Numbered from the stretch's first letter, positions 11,290 through 49,961 are shown. The stretch is 64,000 nucleotides of DNA from Eriocheir sinensis (GCF_024679095.1 NC_066577.1:5904155-5968154), one strand, 5' to 3'. A program made the numbers and translations. The notes: a model not told the origin generated them from the sequence alone.

Positions 11290-12640
11290 GACCCCTTCTA
11301 AAATACAGGATTATTTGTATATATGGCCTTATCTGTTTCTCGTACCCTGTTCTTATTATATTCTTATGTCCTATATCTCATTTATTCTACTCTGTTCTCT
11401 CTCCTATTCTTCTGTTTTCTCTCTTCTCAATTACGGTCTACTCCATATATATCGCCTCTATTACCCTTCAAACCTCCCGTATAACCATAGAAAACAGTGT
11501 AAATGTATAAATAAGTGTTAAAATAGCTATTAATTAACTTTATTGACGTTTTCGTAGCATAAATATAAGGTTTTATAATTCAAGACGGGAAGAGTACAAG
11601 AATTTAAGGTCAGGAGGTACGATATTGCAGTTACTCCAGTCTGGCCACACTGATGACGTCATGTGTTCATCCGCTCAAAACAAAGTAGTACCCTGTTATT
11701 CACCCCTTAAATAACGCTATATAACCCTCAATACGCCCTTCTATGCACATTTTTAGCTCTTTTATGCGTTTTTCTTACTCTAGGTGTTGCTTTTAGGCTG
11801 TTTTAAGGTGTTTTAAGGAATCTACCCACTTGTTTCCCTACTATGGGTTGGGCTAAACTAATGACGTCATCTCGACAGGTTGTGCCATTGCAGCTTCAAA
11901 ATGTAATAAATCACTATGTCTCCGCCCTTGTTTAGACTCCATTGGCTCTAGTTTTATTTATTATTGAGGTTTGTGTAGCTTTTATCCCGTGTCAGGTCCT
12001 GGTTTGAATTATTTACAGTAATTCTCCTCTCTCCCGTGCCCTGGGTTAAAACGATGACGTCATTCTTTAGTTACATCGCAGCTCCGTGAAAATGGCTTAA
12101 AATCACCTTCTGTTGTATTTATTTTACTTTATTTATATTTTATTTGATTTATTGCTTGATTTTGCGCGTTTTTTAGCCCTTGTTTTGATTTATTTGAATG
12201 TTTCTCCGTCTTCTCTGGTTATGACGTCATCGGTCCAAGGTCATGACGTCATCTATTCACATCGCAACTCCTCAAAAATAACCTAAAATGACCTTCTCTG
12301 GTATGTTTTCACCTGTATTTCTATTTTATTTTATTTATTACCTTCTTTTACCGTGTTTTTGGACCTTGATTTGATGTATTTTGATATTTCTTGATCTCTT
12401 ATGGGTAGAGTTGAAGTTATGACGTCATCGATTTAACTCATGACGTCACACTTTCCTTAAACCCCAAAATATCTTAATCCAACCATCACACGGCACCAAA
12501 ACCTCCACCATTACCATTATTTCATCTATTTATCCATATTTATCCACCTCATCCACATTCATACGCCATTAAAGCTGAAATAATGGATCGTGGCTGACAT
12601 GTGGGCGTGGCTTAACCGATGACGTCACGGGTCGATAAAT
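11290..12640. promoter_or_regulatory. CRE cluster: eight TGACGTCA palindromes
   Basis: Perfect TGACGTCA sites occur at 11654, 11862, 12055, 12222, 12244, 12420, 12441 and 12620. Stretches after the sites resemble each other (CATCGCAGCTCCGTGAAAAT versus CATCGCAACTCCTCAAAAAT, then AAAATCACCTTCTG versus AAAATGACCTTCTC). The cluster is therefore an old ~190-bp tandem repeat in which the palindrome has stayed exact while the rest diverged. TGACGTCA is the full CREB/ATF site. No coding frame is present. Confidence 0.65.
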
Positions 12641-12779
12641 GGCGGGAAGGGAAGGCGAGGGCGGGCTTTTCAAAAGTTATCACCCTTATTTCTCTTTATT
12701 TAGAGCTTGTATATCTCCCTCTGAACGCCTTTTGTTTACTTTTTCATTGTTTACTTGTTTATATCTACTTGTTTATGCC

Positions 12780-12785
12780 TGTTTA

Positions 12786-12864
<79 letters not shown>

Positions 12865-12933
12865 TTGAAGGACATTTAAATACTAGAATCCATTGCAATA
12901 TTCTTATTTTATTATATTTTTTTGCAACAAAGT

Positions 12934-13024
<91 letters not shown>

Positions 13025-13079
13025 TAATAATAAATGTAAAAAATCTTCCTTTATATATATTCTTTACTTATAAGTCATA

Positions 13080-13144
<65 letters not shown>

Positions 13145-13159
13145 AAAGAGATTCAAGAC

Positions 13160-13256
<97 letters not shown>

Positions 13257-13296
13257 CACAACACGGAACACAACCAAAGATATTCCAATAATCTCT

Positions 13297-13333
<37 letters not shown>

Positions 13334-13413
13334 TACTAATAAAATCTCTCTTCTTCTCTCTCTCTCTCTCTCTCTTATATTGTGTGTGTGTGTGTGTGTG
13401 TGTAGAGAGCAGA

Positions 13414-13454
<41 letters not shown>

Positions 13455-13481
13455 GCACTCAATTTCTATATATTTTGTGCC

Positions 13482-13568
<87 letters not shown>

Positions 13569-13570
13569 TT
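12780..13570. repeat. Microsatellite cluster
   Basis: (ACT)n then (AAT)n at 12786-12865, (GA)n at 12939-13020, (CA)n at 13083-13142, (GA)n at 13164-13252, (AAT)n at 13301-13330, (GT)n and (CA)n at 13381-13448, and (GA)n at 13483-13564. Confidence 0.95.
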
Positions 13571-13639
13571 ACCAATTAAGATACAAACAATATATTCACC
13601 TCCACCAAAATATTGTCTACACCATAACCACCACCACCA

Positions 13640-16185
13640 CCACCATTGTTTACACTCTTGTTTACATTGATATCAGAGTTGTTTACATTCCTACCTTCAC
13701 CATGAGCTTGTTTACCCATTGTTTACACCTTGTTTACATTGACATCGAGTTGTTTACATTCCTACCTTTACCACAAGCTTGTTTACACCTTCTGTTTACT
13801 CTGGTTTTGTTTGCATATGCTAGACTGAATAAGAATCTAGTTGTTTACAGTGTATGTTGAGTTGTTTGCATTCCTATATTCACAAGCTTATCTATTGTTT
13901 ATCCATCTTGTTTACTCTTGTTTGCTATGGACTGAGTGGATAAGAATGTATATACTGATTGTTTGCACTTGTTTACATATGTTGTTTGCCTTTGTTTACT
14001 GTTTATAAGCCTTGTTTGTCCTTTGATTTTGTGGATATTGTTTGCTTATTTTAACAGAAATGGGATACTGGTTGATTATATCTTGTTTACATCTCTTGTT
14101 TGGGTTTGTTTACTTTTGTTTACTGTTTATAATCCTTGTTTGTCCTTTGATTTTGTGGATATTGTTTACTTTTGTTAATGGAAATGGCAGACTAGTTGTT
14201 TGTCTTGTTTGCATTTGTTGTTTGCTTTCAATTGTTGTTTAAGTAGCTTGTTTACCCTCAAGTTCAAGAATAATGTTTGTTTACTGAAATGTGAATTGCT
14301 TACATGTTTATATCTTGTTTACTTCTCTTGTTTGCTTTTGTTTACTTCCTAAGATCCTTGTTTGTGGATATTCTATTTGTTTACTTGAATAGAAATATAA
14401 AAATCATTTACATATATTTAGCAACTCTTTTTTATATATTTGTTTACTTGCTTATTGCCTTGTTTGCATGTTGTTTACTTGCTTGAAAGAGAACCAGATT
14501 AACCTACACCTTGTTTGCAGCTCTTGTTTATATGATTATTTACTTGTTTAGTTTGTTTGAATGGTACTTATCGAACTTGTTTGCACCTGCAGTTAACCCT
14601 TTCTTGCTTACCGGCTTGTTTGCATTGCTCATAAATTGTTTACCTAAGCCTGGATGCTCAAAGACTCCTTATTTATTGCTGTTGTTTATTTTTGTTTGCC
14701 TTCTATTGCTTAAGTAAGTTAATTATTCCTGTTTGCTTGCTTGAATTATTGTCTGCATTTGTTTATGTACTTGTTTGCACTATGTCATGATTAGCTCAGT
14801 TGACTTCTACTCTTGTTTGCAATTGTTTACTTGTTTAGCTTGATTTGTGGTCTTTTCTTTATTTTCCACTTGTTTATTGTTGTTTATATAATTGTTTGCA
14901 TTTGATTCAGCTTTGTTTACTGTCATGTCTTGCCTCCTAATGGTTGTTTATAATTGTCTACACTTTTGACTTGATTCTTGTCTTGTTTATTTATTTTCTG
15001 CTTGTTTATAGTGCTTTATATAATTGTTTACACTTGATATAGCTTTGTTTATATCTTATTTTCCCTGTAAATGCTTGTTTATAATTGTTTACACTTGTTT
15101 ATCCTTGTTTAATATGATTTATGGTCCTGCAACTTCATCTATCACTTGTCTACAGTTGTTTACAGTAATTGTTTGCTTGTTTATGTTGTTTGAGATTATG
15201 TTCTTAAGTTTGTCTACAACTGTTTATTCATTTGTTTACTTTTCTTAACCTTAAATGGTGTGTTTGTGCATTAAGTGTCTTTGTTGATTGTTTACTTGTT
15301 TACTTGTTTACATCCATTTGTTTGTGTCTGTTTAAGATATTTCAGGTTTTACAATATTACTGTTTGACTCTGATGTCTTGCCTGGTTGTTTATGGCATTG
15401 TTTACATTAGTTGTTTACACCCATCTAACATGTTCATACCTGTCCACACTTATTGTTTACATCCATTTAAAGTAACATCTAAATTTGAGCTTTGAATCAG
15501 CACCAAATGTTCCTTCTCCACACCTTGTTTACATTGTTTACAGTACATATATTCCTTCTTGTTTACCTTATCTTTTGTCTTGTACCATAGCTTTGTCTGC
15601 TTCACTGCCTGGTTGCTCTTGTTTACTATTGTTTACACTTGTTTGCCTGGGTTGTTTACATTGTTTACAGTACATATATTCCTTATTGTTTACCTTATCT
15701 TTTGTCTTGTACCATAACTTTGTCTGCTTCACTGCCTGGTTGCTCTTGTTTGTTATTGTTTACACTTGTTTGCCTGGGTTGTTTACATTGTTAATACTAC
15801 TAAAACTCCTTATTGTTTACCTCATTTTTGGTCTTGTACTTTAACTATCATCTTCCCTGGTTGGTTGCTCCTGTTTACTATTGTTTACTCTTGTTTGCCT
15901 GGGTTGTTTACATTGTTTACAGTACTTAAACTCAATATTGTTTACCTCATTTTTTGGTCTTGTACTTTAACTATCATCTTCCCTGGTCGGTTACTCCTGT
16001 TTACTATTGTTTACACTTGTTTGCCTGGGTTGTTTACATTGTTTACTCTATGAATACTTGTGCTTACTTTATTTTTGTTTGCTGCACCCTTAACTTGTCT
16101 TCCTCACTGGCTGGTTGCTCTTGTTTACCCTTGTTTACTGGGTTATTTTCTTGTTTGCTATTGTTTACTCTTGTTTGCCTGGCTG
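13640..16185 (-). promoter_or_regulatory. TTGTTTAC-rich non-coding domain, right arm
   Basis: The + strand now carries TTGTTTAC/TTGTTTGC almost exclusively, the reverse complement of the motif that dominates 8.4-10.9 kb. Spacing is irregular at first. From about 15520 to 16140 the sequence becomes a ~125-bp tandem repeat of about five units containing TTGTTTACATTGTTTACAG and TGCCTGGTTGCTC. The domain runs up to the stop codon of the TRAM gene at 16187, so part of it must be TRAM 3' UTR or downstream DNA. Confidence 0.6.
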
Positions 16186-16186
16186 T

Positions 16187-42030
<25,844 letters not shown>

Positions 42031-42035
42031 GGTGT

Positions 42036-42840
<805 letters not shown>

Positions 42841-45178
42841 GTACATTGGCAAGTTTTATAAGTGTTGCCAGCTTAATACACATACATAAAACAAGTGTTA
42901 CCATCTAAAAAAAAAATTATGAAAAACAAGAAGTAAGATAAAAAAATAAGAAAAACAGTGTTGCCATCGAAAAGAAATACAAAGTAAGTGTTGTCAGCTA
43001 AACATATTAAAACAGTGTTACCATCTTGAAAAATATATAAAAAAAATAATCTAACTTTAAATGAAAACAGTGTTGCCATCTACAAAGGAGAATAACAGTG
43101 TTGCCAACTAAACATAAGAAGAAGAAAAACAGTGTTACCATCTATGAATTTAGTGTTGCCAACTAAGTACAAAAAGAAAACACTGTTGCCATATAAAAAA
43201 AAGTAAGTGTGTCTAAATAAGAAGGAAAACAGTGTTGCCATCTAAAAATAATAACTGGTGCCACCCTAACATAAAATAGAACAGTGTTACCAACTGAAAA
43301 TACAAAAATAATCAAGGAAAGCAGTGTTGCCATATCTCTGTCGAAAAATAACGTTGCAATATATAAAAACTTCTCTTAAACGTCATAAAAAACAATATTG
43401 CCAAATTTCTGTCAAAAAAAATAATGGTGCCAAATCTCTGTCAAAAACAATGTTGCCAAATATGGAAAAAAATTCCTTAACGTCATAACGAAAAGCAATG
43501 TTGCCAAATCTGTCAAAAAAACGATGTTGTCAAATCTGTCCAAAAAAAGTGGTGCCAAATCTGTCAAAAAAATGTTGCCAAATCTCTGTCAATAAACAAT
43601 GGTGCCAAATCTATCAAAAACAATGTTGCCAAATCTCTGTCAAAAAAGAATGGTGCCAAATCTATCAAAAACAACGTTGTCAAATCTTTGTCAAATAACA
43701 ATGGTGCCAAATCTATAAAAAACAATGTTGACAAATCTCTGTCAAAAAAGAATGGTGCCAAATCTGTCAAAAAAATAATGTTGTCAAATTTCTCAAAAAA
43801 GAATGGTGCCAAATCTGTCAAAAAACAATGTTGCCAAATCTGTCAAAAAACAATGTTGCCAAATCTATCAAAAACAATGTTGTCAAATCTCTGTCAAATA
43901 AAAATGGTTCCAAATCTATCAAAAAACAACTCTGTCAAATCTCTGTCAAAAAACAATGGTGCCAAATCTGTCAAAAGAATGTTGCCAAATCTCAGTAGAA
44001 AAACAATGGTGCCAAATCTCTGTCAAAAAACAATGTTGTTAAATCTCAGTAAAAAAAAAAAATGTTGCCAAAATCTACCAAAAAAACAACGTTGCCATAT
44101 CTGTCAAAAACAATGTTGCCATATATATAAACCTCTCTTAAACGTCACTACCAAAGACACTGTTGCCAAATATACCTCTTTTTAACGTTATCACAAAAAA
44201 CAATGTTGCCAAATCTCTTCGTCGGTAACAAATAAAAAATGAAAGAAATCAGCAACATTGCCACATTTCTTTCTTTCGTCGCTCACAGCAATTACAGTGT
44301 TGCCAACAGTCCTCGTGACGTCACCACCACGACACAAACACTGTTGCCACATCACCCTCACGTAAATAGACTCTTGACGTTATTAACAACATATAGCACA
44401 TCGTTGCCAAGTCCCTTATGCAATGGTGCCAAATCTAGTTCAAACCTTACGTTATGTTGCCTAATCTGAACTTTTCCAGTGTTGCCATATCTACTCTGAA
44501 CGTTGCGCCATGTTGCCAAGTCTTACCCAGTGTGCCAAATCTACCTCTGAGCCTTACCCAATAGTGCCAAATTTTACTCAGTGCTGCCAATTCAATTCCA
44601 TACCTCATGCAATGTTGCCAAATCTAAATTCAAACCTTAGACAATGCTGTTAAATCTTCACCAGTGTTGCCAGCCAGTTCCATACCTTATACAATGGTGC
44701 CAAATTTACTTCTAACCTTACGCAATGTTGCCAAGTTTTACCCAATGTTGCCAATTCAGTTCTATGCCTTACACAACGTTGCCAAATCTACTTCCAACTT
44801 TACGCACTGTTGCCAAATTCTACCCAGCGTTGCCAATTCAGTTTCTTATGCAATGGTGCCAAATCTTTTCCAGTGTTGACAATTCATTTCCATGCAATAC
44901 ACAATGTTGCCAAATTTACTTCTAACCTTAAGCACTGTTGCCAAATCTTACCCAATGTTGCCAATTCAGTTCTAAGCCTTGCACAACGTCGCCAAATCTA
45001 CTTCCAACCTTATGCAATGTTACCAAATCTTACCCAATGTTGCCAATTCAGTTCTACGCCTTAAAAAACGTCGCCAAATCTACTTCCAACCTTATGCAAT
45101 GTTGCCAAATCTCCCCCAGTTTTGCCAGGCGTGTCTTCTCAGAGTTGCCAGATGTGTGAGTCCCGCCAGTGTTGCCAG
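42841..45178 (+). promoter_or_regulatory. TTGCCA-rich intergenic domain
   Basis: The + strand carries several dozen copies of AGTGTTGCCATCT, AATGTTGCCAAATCT and AATGGTGCCAAATCT. Spacing is mostly 20-45 bp with strongly diverged spacers, and almost never occurs in the opposite orientation. The region lies between the NME5 stop and the TRAM 5' end. GTTGCC is an RFX half-site and TTGGC(A) an NFI half-site on the other strand, but binding is unproven. Confidence 0.6.
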
Positions 45179-45179
45179 C

Positions 45180-45266
45180 TCACTCGTCGTCGCCCACGTG
45201 AGGTTTGTTGGGGTTGTTGACGAGCAGCCAGTCAGCCAACCAAACGATCGGGTCCTCGGGTCGAAC
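45180..45266 (-). CDS. NME5: NME5 exon 5, terminal (Dpy-30 motif)
   Basis: TGTGAG acceptor, 28 codons and TGA. Encodes the Dpy-30 motif and ends KPHVGDDE. Dpy-30 helices dimerise and bind AKAP-type amphipathic helices in radial spokes. Confidence 0.95.
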   Translation of the reverse strand, partial: VRPEDPIVWLADWLLVNNPNKPHVGDDE

Positions 45267-46779
45267 CTCACAGGGGGGGAAGGGGGAGAGGGAGGTTAGG
45301 TGAGGTTGTGGAGTTGGTAATACTGTTTTGAGGAGGTTTGAAGGGGGGGAGGGAGGTTAGGTGAGGTTGTGGAGTTGGTAATACTGTTTTGAGGAGGTTT
45401 GAAGGGGGGGAGGGAGGTTAGGTGAGGTTGTGGAGTTGGTAATACTGTTTTGAGGAGGTTTGAAGGGGAGAGGGGGGGTTAGGTGAGGTTGTGGAGTTGG
45501 TAATACTGTTTTGAGGAGGTTTGAAGGGAAGAGGGGGGATAGGTGAGGTTGTGGAGTTGGTAATACTGTTTTGAGGAGGTTTGAAGGGGAGAGGGGGGTT
45601 AGGTGAGGTTGTGGAGTTGGTAATACTGTTTTGAGGAGGTTTGAAGGTCAGATGGGGGGATAGGTGAGGTTGTGGAGTTGGTAATACTGTTTTGAGGAGG
45701 TTTGAGGGGAGGAGGTTTGAAGGGGAGAGGGGGGGTTAGGTGAGGTTGTGGAGTTGGTAATACTGTTTTGAGGAGGTTTGAAGGGGAGAGGGGGGGATAG
45801 GTGAGGTTGTGGAGTTGGTAATACTGTTTTGAGGAGGTTTGAAGGGGAGAGGGAGGTTAGGTGAGGTTGTGGAGTTGGTAATGCTGTTTTGAGGAGGTTT
45901 GAAGGGAGAGAGGGAGGTTAGGTGAGGTTGTGGAGTTCGTAATACTGTTTTGAGGAGGTTTGAAGGGAGAGAGGGAGGTTAGTTGAGGTTGTGGAGTTGG
46001 TAATAGTGTTGAGGAGGATTGATGCGGAGCGGGAGGGTAGGTGGGGTTGTGGAGGTGGGAATTCGGTTTTGAGGAGGTTTGAAGGGAGAGAGGGAGGTTA
46101 GGTGAGGTTGTGGAGTTGGTAATACTGTTTTGAGGAGGTTTGAAGGGGAGAGGGGGGGTTAGGTGAGGTTGTGGAGTTGGTAATACTGTTTTGAGGAGGT
46201 TTGAAGGGGAGGGGTTAGGTGAGGTTATGGAGTTGGTAAAACTGTTTTGAGGAGGTTTGAAGGGAGAGGGGTTAGGTGAGGTTTTGGAGTTGGTAACACT
46301 GTTTTGAGGAGGTTTGACGGGGAGAGGGGGGTTAGGTGAGGTTGTGGAGTTGGTAATACTGTTTTGAGGAGGTTTGAAGGGGAGAGGGGGGGTTAGGTGA
46401 GGTTGTGGAGTTGGTAATACTGTTTTGAGGAGGTTTGAAGGGGAGAGGGGGGTTAAGTGAGGTTGTGGAGTTGGTAATACTGTTTTGAGGAGGTTTGAAG
46501 GGAGAGAGGGAGGTTAGGTGAGGTTGTGGAGTTGGTAATACTGTTTTGAGGAGGTTTGAAGGAGAGGGGGTTAAGTGAGGTTGTGGAGTTGGTAATACTG
46601 TTTTGAGGAGGTTTGAAGGAGAGGGGGTTAGGTGAGGTTGTGGAGTTGGTAATACTGTTTTGAGGAGGTTTGAAGGGAGGTTGTGGAGTTGGTAATACTG
46701 TTTTGAGGAGGTTTGAAGGGGGAGAGGGAGGTTAGGTGAGGTTGTGGAGTTGGTAATACTGTTGAGGAGGTTGGAGGTT

Positions 46780-46819
<40 letters not shown>

Positions 46820-47377
46820 CCCTCCCCTCTTCCCCTCTTCCCTTTCCTTCCCGTCCCTTCCCTTCCCTTCCCTTCCCTTATCTTCACTTCCCTTCCCTTC
46901 GCTTCCCCTCCCTTCCCTTCCCTTCCCTTCCCTTCCCTTCCCTTCCCTTCCCTTACCTTGCAGAGTTCAGTGAGAGCCTTGACAAGGGTTGGGGACACTG
47001 CATGGCTGAGGTATTCCTTGGCACCCTCCCCTGTCAACACCGGCTCCAGGGTCACTAAGAGGAGGAGAAAGAGAGAGAGGAGTGAGGAGGAGGAGGAGGA
47101 GGAGAAGGGGGAAAGGAAGAGGAAGGAAAGGAGAGGAAATAGAGGAAGAAGGTTAAGTGAGGGGAAGGCATAGAAGGGAAGGGAAGGGAAGGGAAGGAAG
47201 GGAAGGGAAGGGAAGGGAATAGGTAAGGAATGGGTAACTCTCTTCTTCTTCTCCTTCCTTCCTTCCTTCCCTCCTTCCTTCCGTCCTTCACCTCCTTCCT
47301 TCCTTCCTTCCTTCCTTTCTTTCCTTTCTGATTCCTTTTCATATATATTGATGGTAACTTATTTTTTACTATATAAT

Positions 47378-47438
<61 letters not shown>

Positions 47439-47496
47439 CAATGGAAGAAAATCTAGCAAGGAAAAATTAATTGAATCAATGAATTGATTTAGTATT

Positions 47497-47561
<65 letters not shown>

Positions 47562-47630
47562 CCTTTTCTCCCTCCCTCCCCGTTTTTTTCTCTCCCTTTC
47601 TTCCTTTTTTATTTTGATTCTCTTCTTTGT

Positions 47631-47720
<90 letters not shown>

Positions 47721-47728
47721 TTTCCTTC

Positions 47729-47797
<69 letters not shown>

Positions 47798-48210
47798 AAC
47801 TCACAGTCAGGGAAGAAGAACTTGATCTCTCTCGCCGCGGAGGTCAGCGAGTCAGAACCATGAGCCGCATTTTGACTGGGTACCGCGCCGTTGCCGAAGA
47901 CAGCTCGAATGCTCCCAGGTGCTTCCTCGCGCGCTCTGCCCACGTGCGTTGGTCCCAGAAGACGCCGCCAGTGGGCCACGGCGTCCTCTCCTGATGGGGG
48001 TGATGGAGAGTGAGGAGGAGGAGAAGGAGGAGGAGTGTGACTATGGTTATGTATGGTTCTGGGTTGGCACGGTTTTGCATACTCTAAGCGAGGCCCAGAT
48101 AGTGTTAGGTTAGAGAAAGAAGAGGAAGAGGTGAATGAAGGAAGGAAGAGACGAAAATGAAGGAGAAGGAGAAAGGAAAAATAAGATTGGAAATGTGAGG
48201 AAAAGAGAAA

Positions 48211-48265
<55 letters not shown>

Positions 48266-48971
48266 TTTCCACCACCACCACCATCACCACTACTACTAAA
48301 CTACTACTACAACTACTACCACTACTACTACTATTATTACTACTACTACTACTACTTCTACTACTGCTACTACTACTACTACTACTGTTACTTACGGGCC
48401 AGGATAAGCGTCATGACTTCCCCCGATGTGATATAGGCGATCAGGTCCCTAAAGAAAGGCTTGTGGTGGTGCTCGGCGTAAAACTCTTCCGCCTCCTGCC
48501 GGCTCAGCTGTAGGCGACGACGCTGTAGGAGAGAGACACAGTTGCTAGCCAAGTCTATATGCACCAAGTCAAGCCATGCGCAGTTTTGTGGGAGGAGACA
48601 CGGCCGAGGCGTGGCTTATGCGTGACGTTGCTTGGAGCCAAACTAGAGAATGTAGAAACAGGGATTTAGAGAAAACGAGGAAAGGCGGACTAATTTAAAT
48701 CAATCACTTCAACATGCCCTCCCTCACACCCCACACCGCCGTTTGTAGGCATTGGAATTACAGTCACGCAATAGCACAATAAAAAGACATATTTTTCGTC
48801 AGTGGCTTGCCTGAACGCGCTGTGAAAGAAGGCGAGAATGCACATCCAGAGTGCACACACGGCCCCAACTTTAGTCACCCCTGAACTGGCTGTAGAGAGA
48901 AGAAAAAGAATGGAGAGAAAGGGAAGAAGGAAGAAAGGGAGAGAAAAAAACGAGGAGGGAGGGAGAAAAGG

Positions 48972-49031
<60 letters not shown>

Positions 49032-49772
49032 AGGGGAAGGGTAAGTAGGTCGAATATTTTTACAGTGAAGGATGCAACTCACGGGCAAAAACACATGACA
49101 AAAACAACAACAAAAAGCCCGCTAATCACTGACCCTATACAAAAAAAGGTCAGAGGAGGGGTCAAAAGAGAGGTCAATTTCCTGATACTCCCCTCGTGAA
49201 AGAGTTCAAGTCATAGGCAGGAGGATATACAGACGAAGGAAGGCTGTTCATAAGTTTACCAGTGAAAGGGATGAAAGAGTGGTGATGCTGGTTAACTCTT
49301 GCATCAGGGAGTTGGACAGCACAGGGATGAAAGAGTGAAGATGCTGGTTAACTCTTGCATCAGGGAGTTGGACAGCACAGGGATGAAAGAGTGAAGATGC
49401 TGGTTAACTTTTGCATCAGGGAGTTGGACAGCACAGGGATGAAAGAGTGGTGATGCTGGTTAACTTTTGCATCAGGGAGTTGGACAGCACAGGGATGAAA
49501 GAGTGAAGATGCTGGTTAACTCTTGCATCAGGGAGTTGGACAGCACAGGGATGAAAGAGTGGAGATGCTGGTTAACTCTTGCATCAGGGAGTTGGACAGC
49601 ACAGGGATGAAAGAGTGGAGATGCTGGTTAACTCTTGCATCAGGGAGTTGGACAGCACAGGGATGAAAGAGTGAAGATGCTGGTTAACTCTTGCATCAGG
49701 GAGTTGGACAGCACAGGGATGAAAGAGTGAAGATGCTGGTTAACTCTTGCATCAGGGAGTTGGACATACACA

Positions 49773-49850
<78 letters not shown>

Positions 49851-49961
49851 TACGTCAACAATACTGAATCCTTCATCCATTATAATTTTCTCTATCTCGT
49901 TCCACCTGTCGATGGCGTCCGGTTTAACGAGTGCCAGTGTTCGTTGTATCTTGTCCGCCAT
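45180..49961 (-). CDS. NME5: NME5-type nucleoside diphosphate kinase homologue, complete gene, 5 exons
   Basis: Joining 49961-49854, 48522-48396, 47990-47805, 47054-46957 and 45266-45180 gives 606 bp, 201 aa (human NME5 is 212). All junctions are GT-AG and in phase. The NDK domain starts QRTLALVKPDAIDRWNEIEK. It contains GPTHVGRAREEAPGSIRAVF and NAAHGSDS, with the histidine (about residue 122) at the position of the NDK catalytic His. The C-terminus carries the Dpy-30 motif, PEDPIVWLADWLLVNNPNKP, which distinguishes NME5 from NME7, NME8 and metabolic NDKs. NME5 is a radial-spoke component of motile cilia and sperm flagella. Kinase activity in this group is doubtful. The ATG lies in CGCCATGG. 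Microsatellites adjoin nearly every exon. Confidence 0.95.
45270..46775 (+). repeat. ~64-bp tandem repeat, >20 units, NME5 intron 4
   Basis: Unit core GTTAGGTGAGGTTGTGGAGT, TGGTAATACTGTTTTGAGGA and GGTTTGAAGGGGAGAGG. Length differences come from the G-rich end. Confidence 0.95.
46780..46950. repeat. (TC)n and CCCTT repeat next to NME5 exon 4
   Basis: (TC)n at 46781-46813 and (CCCTT)n at 46840-46950, reaching to within a few bases of the exon 4 donor. Confidence 0.9.
46957..47054 (-). CDS. NME5: NME5 exon 4
   Basis: CTCTTAG acceptor and AAG|GTAAGG donor. Encodes EPVLTGEGAKEYLSHAVSPT and LVKALTELCK, the linker before the Dpy-30 motif. Confidence 0.95.
47060..47800. repeat. Microsatellites filling NME5 intron 3
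   Basis: GGA- and GGGAA-rich DNA at 47060-47220, (TTCC)n at 47255-47330, and (TC)n at about 47382-47433, 47501-47557, 47634-47717 and 47731-47795. Confidence 0.95.
47805..47990 (-). CDS. NME5: NME5 exon 3 (NDK active-site exon)
   Basis: CATCAG acceptor and ACT|GTGAGT donor. Encodes EDAVAHWRRLLGPTHVGRAR, PSQNAAHGSDSLTSAAREIK and FFFPD. Carries the NDK active-site-type His. Confidence 0.96.
48001..48390. repeat. (GGA)n and (ACT)n in NME5 intron 2
   Basis: GGA-rich at 48013-48035 and (ACT)n with CCA interruptions at 48212-48388. Confidence 0.92.
48396..48522 (-). CDS. NME5: NME5 exon 2
   Basis: TCCTACAG acceptor and CCC|GTAAGT donor. Encodes RRRLQLSRQEAEEFYAEHHH and ITSGEVMTLILA, matching the RRKLRLSPEQ to MILAR segment of human NME5. 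Confidence 0.95.
48540..49090. other. NME5 intron 1, distal part
   Basis: Mostly unique sequence plus (GA)n at 48974-49028. No extra exon is supported. Confidence 0.5.
49091..49300 (-). mobile_element. LINE 3' end fragment (same family as 1690-2995)
   Basis: On the minus strand the piece includes ARVNQH-type coding DNA (near 49295), a Ser/Pro-rich end and the AAAAAGCCCGCTA 3' sequence (near 49113). It is truncated and dead. Confidence 0.7.
49255..49770 (+). repeat. 56-bp tandem repeat grown from the LINE fragment, ~9 copies
   Basis: Unit GGATGAAAGAGTGAAGATGC, TGGTTAACTCTTGCATCAGG and GAGTTGGACAGCACAG. The first half is the reverse complement of the LINE segment encoding ARVNQHLHSFIP, so coding DNA of the LINE was locally amplified. 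Confidence 0.85.
49775..49850. repeat. (TC)n abutting the NME5 exon 1 donor
   Basis: About 70 bp of (TC)n directly downstream of the exon 1 splice donor. Confidence 0.95.
49854..49961 (-). CDS. NME5: NME5 exon 1 (36 codons)
   Basis: Start MADKIQRTLALVKPDAIDRW, ending GFSIVD at a GAC|GTAAGT donor, phase 0. A (GA)n tract on the same strand starts a few bases into the intron. Confidence 0.95.
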
